Below, in pieces: positions 1-6,426 of a DNA stretch of 8,231 bases. The stretch is taken from the NCBI GenBank assembly GCA_903825065.1, contig CAIJZG010000310.1:1-8231 (forward strand), in the 5' to 3' direction. The notes below the pieces were generated by a model. It did not search any database, was not told where the DNA came from, and worked only from the letters and a program-made list of their open reading frames with translations. The DNA is from an uncultured Bacteroidota bacterium. GTDB taxonomy: Bacteria > Bacteroidota > Bacteroidia > Chitinophagales > Chitinophagaceae. Both the position numbers and the translations under genes were made by a program. The stretch's first letter is position 1, and each line of letters begins with the position of its first letter.

Positions 1-355
1 ATACGTTTTTGCAAACAAATTGTTGATTTGCATTTTGCAAAAGTACTCCTGGCAATAGTCCACTTTCGCATAGAATTTGAAATCCATTACAAACACCCAA
101 TACTTTTCCTCCTTTATTTGCAAATTCAATTACGCTTTTCATCATAGGGCTAAATCGAGCAATTGCTCCACAACGAAGGTAATCGCCGTAAGAAAATCCT
201 CCGGGTAATACTATACAATCGTCTGTTGTAAACATGCTAAGATCTTGGTCTTTATGCCAAAGCATTATAACTTCTTTCCCCAAATCTTTCTGTAAAGAAT
301 CTTGCATATCTCTATCACAATTGGATCCTGGAAATACCACTACTCCGAACTTCAT
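1..355 (-). CDS. purQ: Phosphoribosylformylglycinamidine synthase subunit PurQ (partial, C-terminus beyond window)
   Basis: Glutamine amidotransferase subunit of FGAM synthase, the fourth step of de novo purine synthesis. It hydrolyses glutamine and passes ammonia to PurL in the cytoplasm. The 118 visible residues begin MKFGVVVFPGSNCDRD, the typical PurQ N-terminus, followed by LPGGFSYGDYLRCGAIAR (about residues 50-67) and the nucleophile elbow GVCNGFQ with the catalytic cysteine at about residue 89. The His and Glu of the class I amidotransferase triad should lie in the missing C-terminal half. The ATG at 353-355 is the natural start because family members begin almost at the first beta strand. 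A stand-alone PurQ implies separate PurL and PurS genes elsewhere, rather than the long fused PurL of enterobacteria. It is the last visible gene of a leftward series, 73 nt after the DUF6427-like gene. Confidence 0.95.
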   Translation of the reverse strand, partial: MKFGVVVFPGSNCDRDMQDSLQKDLGKEVIMLWHKDQDLSMFTTDDCIVLPGGFSYGDYLRCGAIARFSPMMKSVIEFANKGGKVLGVCNGFQILCESGLLPGVLLQNANQQFVCKNV

Positions 356-397
356 ATATAAAATATTTAATCTTTAAAAAAGTACTACTCTTGGATT

Positions 398-405
398 CAA
401 AGATA
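398..405 (-). promoter_or_regulatory. Candidate Bacteroidota -7 promoter element upstream of purQ
   Basis: Read on the minus strand this is TATCTTTG, an exact match to the Bacteroidota sigma-ABfr -7 consensus TAnnTTTG. It lies in the 73-nt gap before purQ and would give a 5' leader of roughly 35 nt. No TTTG -33 element is seen at the usual spacing of about 19-21 nt, so the call rests on the -7 motif and its position only. If real, purQ is transcribed at least partly independently of the two genes upstream. Confidence 0.35.
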
Positions 406-428
406 AAGCCTCATGCGTTAAAGAATGC

Positions 429-1412
429 CTATTTTTTGATGAGTGCCCAATTATTGTGTACAACTAATAGGATGCCAAGCCAGAAAAGCAGATTAGGCAA
501 AATTAATCGCCTAGGGTAACCAAAAGCGTTTGCTACAAAAGCGCTAAGAGGAATTAGGCAAAGTATCGCCGTATCCATGCCAGCACCATCAAACAGGAAA
601 GGTGCAATTACTAGAATTAAAAGAAGAACTAACATAACACTCCAATTCTTCCTGATTTGCATCACTAGTCTATTATTATACCTCTGCCAATAAATCATTC
701 CAGCAATAAGCGCTATAAATAAATATCCTATGTTAATCCACATCCATAGGTCAGTTTGTAGAACAGGATATTGCAATTTCAAAATTGGAAGATAATGGGT
801 AAAAGTTTTAATTTGATTGTTTAGGAATAAATAAGATGCCAAAAAATAATAAGGTAAAAGGATACCCATCAATAATAATATCCATTCAACTATACGGAAT
901 GGGCGAACTACTGCTAGAGCAAAAAGTACAACCATTATCAGTATTGCGGTTGGATGATAGGCCATGATAGTGAGCGACACAAGCATTCCGATATTAAACA
1001 ATAATGTTCTCGGATTTTGATTATTATATAGCCTACTTAAAAGGATAAAAATCCAGAGTACCAAAGAATTACTGATCAATGCCGCAGAAATAGAATTCCA
1101 TTGATTTATCATACCTGTAAAAAGTATATAAGTCATGGCAGTAATATAATTTGTTGATTGGTACATTCTGAAATCAGTTAGTACCATATTCAATCGAATA
1201 GCTTGAATTAGTATAATCAGTTGAAAAACAATAAACAGAATAGTAGAAGAAATATTGGTCAAAAAATCAGCAAGCAATATTGAAATAAAACCATCATTTT
1301 TATTCACTATTAATACAGGATCATTAATAAATAATTGCGCATGTACTGAAATACATAGAATTATAAGGAAAAAAATGTTAACGATCGATTTGTCTCGAAA
1401 AATAAATACCAC
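429..1412 (-). CDS. Polytopic inner-membrane protein, DUF6427-like, function unknown
   Basis: A 327-aa, very hydrophobic protein with roughly nine to eleven membrane segments; clear ones lie near residues 8-28, 56-73, 112-127, 154-169, 175-196, 223-241, 258-274 and 280-297. The RPFRIVEW motif (170-177) followed by a glycine and PYYF (187-190) resembles, from memory, the conserved core of the Bacteroidota membrane family DUF6427, which has no established function. The start is GTG at 1410-1412. No in-frame ATG occurs before about residue 76, and the first membrane segment begins just after the charged RDKS, so GTG is preferred. The gene begins 10 nt after the stop of the exported-protein gene, indicating co-transcription, and is followed by purQ. 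Membrane topology is well supported; the family name is a recognition call that a profile search could overturn. Confidence 0.75.
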   Translation of the reverse strand: MVFIFRDKSIVNIFFLIILCISVHAQLFINDPVLIVNKNDGFISILLADFLTNISSTILFIVFQLIILIQAIRLNMVLTDFRMYQSTNYITAMTYILFTGMINQWNSISAALISNSLVLWIFILLSRLYNNQNPRTLLFNIGMLVSLTIMAYHPTAILIMVVLFALAVVRPFRIVEWILLLMGILLPYYFLASYLFLNNQIKTFTHYLPILKLQYPVLQTDLWMWINIGYLFIALIAGMIYWQRYNNRLVMQIRKNWSVMLVLLLILVIAPFLFDGAGMDTAILCLIPLSAFVANAFGYPRRLILPNLLFWLGILLVVHNNWALIKK

Positions 1413-1422
1413 AGCTTATATA

Positions 1423-2955
1423 TTAAAATTCAATTTTTGCAAAACAGGTAACGCCACGCAATTGGCAAGGGATTATCAATTGCCTTGCACCTACTTGTTT
1501 TGCATGGCGTGTCATAAACTCATATCCATTTTCTAAATTCTTAAAAGTAGGATTTCTATCAATTTGGCCATCCGGCGAAAGGCTTTCATCAGTTAAAATC
1601 ATGTTGTGTTTTTCTTGGATATTAAATAGGAAATGTGCTTTATCGCCCGTATTCAACACACCATAACCAATAAAATTATCGGTATTATCATCATATTGTG
1701 CTTTCCTTATTACATTACTCCACTCTACTTTACCAGAAGCATTAAATGAAATTAAAACAACATTATCTGCAAAATATCTAGTAACAGTATTGTTAGTATA
1801 TGTATTATATCTACCCCAAGGGTAATACCCAAGGGGAGAATTATAAGAATAATAGTTATACGACATAGGAGAGTAAAATGGAGAGTTATTTAAGTAATCC
1901 CATCTTGACATTGTATTTCCCTTGGTGCTACTATATGCTGCTTCAGCTGAAATGAAAAATCCCCCGTCTTTTTTTAAAATTATATTCTTCAAAAAGAAAT
2001 CATTAAACGCAGTTTTTAAATTTCCATCATTTTTAGCATCTGCTCTAAATTCATCTGTAAAAATAGTATTGAGCGTACTTAGGGATTTGTTTTGAAATTT
2101 ATCCCAAACTGCAAAATAAAGACCTTCGACATTTCCTCTCCTTTGCTTACTGTAGAATGAACAAACAACATAGTGTTTGTTTATATTATCAATCTTTAAT
2201 CGAATATCATCCAGATAAATACCTGAAATCTTTAAATCCCGAATTAGTACACTATCTGCATTGGCAGTTTTTGATATAATTGAAATCTTATTGATATTAT
2301 CGTTCTGTGAAGTTCCCGAGCCCTTAATACATACTAAATCGCCTTCATTATCTAGTGCAAATTCTGTAAGAAAATCATTCCTTTCAGGCATTTTCACTAC
2401 AATTCTTGAGCGTTTTTGAAGATTCAGATCTTTTGAATAAAGTAGCGTAGTGAGTATATGTGAACGATCATCTTTTGTACTAACTTTCAACAGCATAATT
2501 TGCTGTTTATTTTCGCTATTCAAAATAGTATAAATTTTTGTAGTGTTAGTAAAACTTACATCTGCAGTCGTGTCTAGTAAAATTGGCTTATCAATAATTT
2601 TCCCTTTTTGATCGAGTTTGGCAACCATTGCATAATAAACTCCCCTCTTTTGGTATTGATAAAACAAATAAATGAAATCCGGATATTGAATTAAATCTAC
2701 ATCCTGCACTTTGTCATTTATAAAGTCGAGTTTATTTTTCTCTATTTGTTTCATATCAGCATCGAAAACTGAGATAAAATGCATATTTTGATAGCTTTTA
2801 TATACCAGAATATTCCCATTCATTTTTCCAACTACTTCAAAATTGACTGTTCTTGAGTCGTCTCTATCAGGTTCAGAATAAACTATCCGCTGCGCTTTTA
2901 ATCCTGAACATATCAATAATATGCTAGCAAACAAAAGGAAAATGGTTTTTTGCAT
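1423..2955 (-). CDS. Exported protein of unknown function with a Tyr/Asn-rich central segment
   Basis: A 510-aa protein that I cannot assign to a named family. Residues 1-22 form a classical Sec signal peptide (MQK, then a hydrophobic core to LKAQ), so it is periplasmic or outer-membrane associated; there is no lipobox cysteine. The body alternates short beta-type stretches with charged turns (for example VFDADMKQIEKNKLDF at 63-78 and ISFNASGKVEWSN at 402-414). This resembles the blade repeats of beta-propeller-like exported Bacteroidota proteins, but that is an impression, not a domain match. Residues about 354-394 are unusually rich in Tyr, Asn, Ser and Pro (DNA 1774-1896). No type IX secretion C-terminal domain is evident: the protein ends LRGVTCFAKIEF. 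It is the first gene of the leftward series; the DUF6427-like gene follows after 10 nt, suggesting a shared envelope role. Confidence 0.8.
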   Translation of the reverse strand: MQKTIFLLFASILLICSGLKAQRIVYSEPDRDDSRTVNFEVVGKMNGNILVYKSYQNMHFISVFDADMKQIEKNKLDFINDKVQDVDLIQYPDFIYLFYQYQKRGVYYAMVAKLDQKGKIIDKPILLDTTADVSFTNTTKIYTILNSENKQQIMLLKVSTKDDRSHILTTLLYSKDLNLQKRSRIVVKMPERNDFLTEFALDNEGDLVCIKGSGTSQNDNINKISIISKTANADSVLIRDLKISGIYLDDIRLKIDNINKHYVVCSFYSKQRRGNVEGLYFAVWDKFQNKSLSTLNTIFTDEFRADAKNDGNLKTAFNDFFLKNIILKKDGGFFISAEAAYSSTKGNTMSRWDYLNNSPFYSPMSYNYYSYNSPLGYYPWGRYNTYTNNTVTRYFADNVVLISFNASGKVEWSNVIRKAQYDDNTDNFIGYGVLNTGDKAHFLFNIQEKHNMILTDESLSPDGQIDRNPTFKNLENGYEFMTRHAKQVGARQLIIPCQLRGVTCFAKIEF

Positions 2956-2975
2956 CTGGAAACTTATTTGTAATT

Positions 2976-2983
2976 CAAATGTA
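2976..2983 (-). promoter_or_regulatory. Candidate Bacteroidota -7 promoter element for the leftward exported-protein operon
   Basis: Read on the minus strand this is TACATTTG, an exact TAnnTTTG match, about 20 nt ahead of the ATG at 2953-2955. A TTTG at 3008-3011 (minus strand) could be the -33 element, but the spacer would be 24 nt, longer than the usual 19-21. The implied transcript would have a very short leader of roughly 15 nt. Confidence 0.4.
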
Positions 2984-3133
2984 CGGCAACTAGTTTTTAA
3001 GTAAATGCAAATAAAAGGTAAAAGATTCCTTCGAAATAAAGCAATAAAGTAATGGGCACATTTTAAGGGCTTCGATTAAAATTTATTACCAATTTCAACC
3101 AAACCAGACATTTCAGGGTTCCAAAATCAATAC

Positions 3134-3165
3134 TTTACAGAAGCCAAGGGAAAATTGTATCTTTC
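3134..3165 (+). promoter_or_regulatory. Weak candidate promoter for the hydrolase pair
   Basis: TATCTTTC at 3158-3165 matches TAnnTTTG at all but the last defined base, and TTTA at 3134-3137 stands 20 nt upstream where TTTG would be expected. Transcription would start around 3171-3173, inside the left arm of the adjacent inverted repeat. Each element has one mismatch, so this is only a plausible placement supported by correct spacing. Confidence 0.25.
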
Positions 3166-3197
3166 TTGAGCAGACAATTTCTAAAAAGTCTGCTCAA
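3166..3197 (+). repeat. Perfect 10-bp inverted repeat just upstream of the first hydrolase start
   Basis: The arms are TTGAGCAGAC (3166-3175) and GTCTGCTCAA (3188-3197), separated by a 12-nt A/T-rich spacer. It ends 5 nt before the TTG start codon at 3203. As RNA it would form a 10-bp stem covering the ribosome-binding region; as DNA it could be an operator with half-sites centred 22 bp apart, about two helical turns. No T-tract follows directly (the nearest, T9, begins 15 nt later inside the coding region), so an intrinsic terminator is unlikely. Confidence 0.7.
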
Positions 3198-3202
3198 AAC
3201 GA

Positions 3203-3991
3203 TTGCCAACAATTTTTTTTTATATCATTTTGATATATGGAGTAATCCTATTATTTGCCTATCTGGTTCAAGAAAAATTTATTTTTAAGCCTGAAAAACT
3301 CTCACAAGACTTCAAGTTCAAATACGACGCTCCATTTGAAGAATTATTTTTTGATGTAACTCCAGGTGTTCGAATTAACGGTCTTCATTTTTATTGCAAT
3401 GAACCAAAAGGGCTCATATTATATTTTCATGGTAATTCCAGAAGCATTAAGGGGTGGGCAAAATATGCTAGGGATTTTTACAGATTTCAATATGATGTAG
3501 TATTAGTTGATTATAGGGGTTTTGGAAAAAGCACTGGCAAAAGAAGTGAGAAGGAAATGTTGAATGATATGCAGTTTGTATATAATCAATTACTAAAGAA
3601 ATGTCCAGAACACCATTTTTTGGTGTATGGCAGAAGTATGGGCAGCGGTTTTGCTACTAAAATAGCAGCAGATAATTCGCCAAGATATCTGATTTTAGAT
3701 GCTCCTTATTATAGTTTTATAAAAGTAGCAGAAAGATTTTTACCAATCTTACCGCATCGTTGGTGGTTACGTTATAAACTTAGAACCGACCAATGGATAC
3801 GTAAAGTTAATTGTCATACCTATATTATTCATGGAACCAAGGATTGGTTAATCCCGATTTCTCAAAGTGAAAAATTGCATGCAATAAGTCCGCATAAAAT
3901 TACCCTAATCCGTATTCATGGTGGTGGACATAATAACCTACCCTCATATAATGAGTACCATAATTTCATACGTGACATTCTAAAATACTAA
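3203..3991 (+). CDS. Membrane-anchored alpha/beta hydrolase (COG1073 / BEM46-like), paralogue 1
   Basis: A 262-aa serine hydrolase of unknown substrate. One N-terminal membrane segment (about 3-21) leads into YLVQEKFIFKPEKL, the linker typical of this family, then the hydrolase fold. The oxyanion-region HGN is at 76-78, DYRGFGKSTG at 103-112, the nucleophile elbow GRSMG with Ser145, the acid Asp214 in HGTKDW, and His243 in HGGGHNN; the triad is therefore complete. The start is TTG at 3203: an in-frame stop lies at 3182-3184, no other usual start is available upstream, and a later start would remove the anchor. Oddly, the N-terminus has no basic residue before the membrane segment, unlike its neighbour, and codons 4-6 run through nine consecutive T. 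It probably shares a transcript with the paralogue 49 nt downstream. Known relatives include esterases, thioesterases and protein depalmitoylases; the sequence does not decide among these. Confidence 0.88.
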   Translation: MPTIFFYIILIYGVILLFAYLVQEKFIFKPEKLSQDFKFKYDAPFEELFFDVTPGVRINGLHFYCNEPKGLILYFHGNSRSIKGWAKYARDFYRFQYDVVLVDYRGFGKSTGKRSEKEMLNDMQFVYNQLLKKCPEHHFLVYGRSMGSGFATKIAADNSPRYLILDAPYYSFIKVAERFLPILPHRWWLRYKLRTDQWIRKVNCHTYIIHGTKDWLIPISQSEKLHAISPHKITLIRIHGGGHNNLPSYNEYHNFIRDILKY

Positions 3992-4040
3992 CACCACATT
4001 AATCAGATATAATCCTTTAGATTCGCAGATATTGGTAAAA

Positions 4041-4850
4041 ATGAAAAAATCAAATCCTTTATTTCGTTGGGTTAAATTGGCCGTGCTTATTTATTCAGTA
4101 CTAGGTATCAGTTTTTACTATTTACAAGAAAAAATAATATTCCATCCTGTTTCATTAACTGATGGCACTCCTTATCATTTTGATCAGCCCTTCAAAGAAA
4201 TCAATCTAGATATTGATGAAGCCACTCATTATAATATAATTTCCTTTATCCTTCCTGATAGTCTTAGAAAAGGTATAGTCTTATATTTTCATGGTAATCG
4301 CGAAAATGTAAATCACTATGCAAAATTTGCTAAAAACTTTACAAATAATGGATGGGAAGTATGGATGGTCGATTATCCCAAATTTGGAAAATCAACTGGA
4401 GAACTCACCGAATCAAATTTATATGAAGAAGCCATTCAGGTTTATAAACTAGCTAGGGTGAACTATCAACCCAATCAAATTATTATTTATGGCAAATCAA
4501 TCGGAACTGGAATTGCAGCTCAATTAGCAAGTATCAGAGATTGTAAAGAATTAATTTTAGAAACACCCTATAAAAACATGGTTTCACTTGTTCGCCACTA
4601 TACATGGATACTTCCAGTAGAAACCTTATTACATTTTAAATTACCCACCGATCAATATCTCAAAAAAGTAACCGCACCAATTACAATTTTTCATGGAACA
4701 AAAGATGAATTAATTTCATTAAGCAATGCAGAGGCTTTGAAGAGCGCATTTAAACCAACTGATCAATTTATAACGATCGAAGGAGGAACTCATCATAATT
4801 TAAACGAGTTTCCACTTATGCAGGAAAAACTAAAGTTCCTTTTGAATTAA
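4041..4850 (+). CDS. Membrane-anchored alpha/beta hydrolase (COG1073 / BEM46-like), paralogue 2
   Basis: A 269-aa paralogue of the preceding gene, alignable along its full length: YYLQEKIIFHP matches the neighbour's linker, LYFHGN the oxyanion region, and FGKSTG the loop after strand 4. Counting from the ATG at 4041, the nucleophile is Ser153 in GKSIG, the acid Asp222 in HGTKDE, and the base His251 in GGTHHN. The basic N-terminus (MKKSNPLFRWVK) before a single membrane segment (about residues 11-27) favours a periplasm-facing catalytic domain. A TTG three codons upstream (4032) is also open, but the ATG is preferred. Where paralogue 1 has the common DYRGFGKS, this protein has DYPKFGKS, a change next to the active site that may alter substrate preference. 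It was likely formed by tandem duplication and is probably co-transcribed. The substrate is unknown. Confidence 0.88.
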   Translation: MKKSNPLFRWVKLAVLIYSVLGISFYYLQEKIIFHPVSLTDGTPYHFDQPFKEINLDIDEATHYNIISFILPDSLRKGIVLYFHGNRENVNHYAKFAKNFTNNGWEVWMVDYPKFGKSTGELTESNLYEEAIQVYKLARVNYQPNQIIIYGKSIGTGIAAQLASIRDCKELILETPYKNMVSLVRHYTWILPVETLLHFKLPTDQYLKKVTAPITIFHGTKDELISLSNAEALKSAFKPTDQFITIEGGTHHNLNEFPLMQEKLKFLLN

Positions 4851-5097
4851 TCGTTTAATTGTGCAGCTAAACTTTGAGGTCTTATAAGTGAACCCTTATC
4901 TCGAAATAGATAGGATGCTGGTCTGAGCCTAAGCCCAAGATTTGTAGTTATTCTTGTTTTAGGCTGAAGCCTAGGGTTAACTAAATTTATTTAATTCCAT
5001 ACACTGAAGAATAGGTTAATGGGTTCAATTTTATATATCGACTTTATCATTTGTGTATGTCTCATTTTTTCTTTTATCTTTAAAACAAAGAGACTGC
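4851..5097. other. 247-nt intergenic leader ahead of the permease operon
   Basis: No gene is supported here. It contains a 7-bp stem with one bulged T (4894-4901 with 4908-4914, 6-nt loop), then the AGCCTA repeat cluster at 4923-4976, then about 110 nt of AT-rich sequence up to the ATG at 5098. Neither hairpin is followed by a T-tract, so I do not call a terminator for the hydrolase pair. No exact TAnnTTTG promoter element was found; near misses are AAACTTTG at 4869-4876 and TATTCTTG at 4949-4956. Confidence 0.5.
4926..4973 (+). promoter_or_regulatory. Candidate operator: three AGCCTA half-sites, two forming a 14-bp dyad
   Basis: AGCCTA occurs at 4926-4931, inverted (TAGGCT) at 4960-4965, and again direct at 4968-4973. 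The last two form the dyad TAGGCTGAAGCCTA. The first and third copies share a longer CTGA(A)GCCTA context and are 42 bp apart, close to four helical turns. The first and second copies could instead pair in RNA as an irregular hairpin, with AGCCTAAG against TTTAGGCT (one G-T pair) and inner CAAGA against TCTTG. The position upstream of a catabolic operon suggests repressor control; no regulator gene is in the window. Confidence 0.45.
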
Positions 5098-6411
5098 ATG
5101 CCCACCCTTCTGCTTATTTCTGCCGTATTGATTTTAGTGTTACTCATTACTGTAGTAAAGCTTCATCCATTTCTTTCCTTTTTATTGGTGTCGATTTCTG
5201 TTGGTCTTGCAACCAAAATGGAAGTAGGAAAAATTATGGGTGCCATTCAAAAAGGTATTGGAGATATCATGGGTTCTCTTTTAGTGATTTTGATTGTAGG
5301 AGCCATGCTAGGAAAATTAGTGGCTGATAGTGGGGCCGCCAATAAAATTGCAGATAGTTTGATTCACGCATTTGGTAGCAAAAGAGTTCAATGGGCTTTA
5401 GTGGTCACCGCTTTCATTGTTGGCATTCCGTTATTTTATGGGGTAGGATTTGTTTTATTAGTACCATTGGTTATCACTATTGCTCAGAAATATAAGATCC
5501 CTCCTGTATATCTTGGTTTGCCAACTTTGGCAGCACTTTCAGTAACACATGGATATCTACCACCTCATCCATCCCCTGTTGCATTGGCTCAACAATTTCA
5601 TGCAGATCTGGGTAAAACATTATTATATGGATTTATGATTGCTATTCCAGCTATCATCATCGCTGGACCTATGTTTTCAGTGACTTTAAAAAAATATCAT
5701 TCAAAACCTTTGTCAGTTTTTACAAATCAATCGGTTGATGAAAAAAAGTTACCGAGTTTATTTTTTAGCATATTGGCAGCTTTTCTTCCAGTATTATTGA
5801 TAGCTCTAGATACAATAGTGAAAATTATTTTTTCAGAACAAAATACATTTACTCTAATAGTTCATACCGTTGGAGATCCATCAATCGCTATGCTGATTAG
5901 TTTAATCATTGCCTTATACACATTAGGAATCCGACAGGATATAAAGATTGAAGCAATCATGAAACCAATGGGTGATGCTATCAAAGATATTTCAAGCATC
6001 TTGCTCATTATTGCAGGTGCTGGAGCTTTGAAACAAATATTAACAGACTCAGGCATCAGCAATGATTTGATTCAACCACTTATAGGCTTATCAATTCATC
6101 CGTTATTTTTGGCCTGGAGCATTAGCGCCATTATTCGTGTTAGTGTAGGATCAGCCACTGTTGCGGGATTAACTACTGCAGGAATTGTTGCACCTTTAAT
6201 TGCAAGTACCGGTGTGAATCCCTGTTTAATGGTATTAGCAACAGGCGCAGGGAGTTTAATGTTTTCTCATGTAAATGATCCTGGATTTTGGATGTTCAAA
6301 GAATACTTTAATTTAACCGTCAAAGAAACTTTAAAAACCTGGAGTGTTATGGAAACCATTGTTTCTGTAGTCGGGCTTATTGGTGTCTTTATCATTAATA
6401 GTTTTATATAA
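5098..6411 (+). CDS. GntP-family proton symporter (gluconate / D-serine permease type)
   Basis: An inner-membrane permease of 437 aa, close to the roughly 440 aa of E. coli GntT. It takes up small carboxylates; characterised relatives import gluconate (GntT/GntU/GntP) or D-serine (DsdX). Family signatures are evident: an N-terminal hydrophobic pair of helices, GAMLGKLVADSGAA, a stretch ending LSVTHGYLPPHPSPVALAQQ, GDPSIAML, then VGSATVAGLTTAGIVAPLIA and FSHVNDPGFWMFKEYFNLT near the C-terminus. Many membrane segments are spread over the whole length. By motif the C-terminal part is nearer GntT (FSHVNDPGFW) than DsdX, while the neighbours point to D-amino-acid metabolism, so the substrate is uncertain. 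A GTG at 5053 would add 15 polar residues not seen in GntT; the ATG at 5098 (MPTLLLISAV) matches the family N-terminus. It is the first gene of a four-gene operon; RidA starts 15 nt after its stop. Confidence 0.9.
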   Translation: MPTLLLISAVLILVLLITVVKLHPFLSFLLVSISVGLATKMEVGKIMGAIQKGIGDIMGSLLVILIVGAMLGKLVADSGAANKIADSLIHAFGSKRVQWALVVTAFIVGIPLFYGVGFVLLVPLVITIAQKYKIPPVYLGLPTLAALSVTHGYLPPHPSPVALAQQFHADLGKTLLYGFMIAIPAIIIAGPMFSVTLKKYHSKPLSVFTNQSVDEKKLPSLFFSILAAFLPVLLIALDTIVKIIFSEQNTFTLIVHTVGDPSIAMLISLIIALYTLGIRQDIKIEAIMKPMGDAIKDISSILLIIAGAGALKQILTDSGISNDLIQPLIGLSIHPLFLAWSISAIIRVSVGSATVAGLTTAGIVAPLIASTGVNPCLMVLATGAGSLMFSHVNDPGFWMFKEYFNLTVKETLKTWSVMETIVSVVGLIGVFIINSFI

Positions 6412-6426
6412 TCTAAAAATATTATT

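Larger units (their letters stand above)
2956..3202. other. Divergent intergenic region with promoters for both directions
   Basis: This 247-nt AT-rich gap separates the leftward exported-protein operon from the rightward hydrolase pair. It contains the leftward -7 candidate (2976-2983), a weak rightward promoter candidate (TTTA at 3134-3137, 20 nt, TATCTTTC at 3158-3165; one mismatch to TAnnTTTG) and the inverted repeat at 3166-3197. I see no small ORF with family-like features, no tRNA and no terminator in it. Confidence 0.55.

Noticed and set aside
1255..1536. 93-codon plus-strand ORF
   Set aside because: It lies opposite the end of the exported-protein gene and the start of the DUF6427-like gene, both with convincing signal or membrane features; the translated product shows no family traits.
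1816..1840. Palindrome GGGTAATACCC flanked by CCCAAGGG repeats
   Set aside because: It lies inside the coding sequence for PLGYYPWGRY and is explained by Gly/Tyr/Pro codons, so I do not call it a regulatory element.
3166..3221. Intrinsic terminator made of the 10-bp stem and the following T9 tract
   Set aside because: The T-tract begins 15 nt after the stem and lies inside the hydrolase coding region; a terminator needs the T-run directly after the stem.
4894..4914. Small bulged hairpin as terminator of the hydrolase pair
   Set aside because: The stem is short and A/T-rich with a bulge, and no T-tract follows it.
5053..5097. GTG-initiated N-terminal extension of the permease
   Set aside because: The extra 15 residues have no counterpart in GntT, while the ATG at 5098 reproduces the family N-terminus and length.
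5019..5327. 102-codon plus-strand ORF overlapping the permease start
   Set aside because: It overlaps the strongly supported permease in another frame, and most of it is an out-of-frame reading of that gene.
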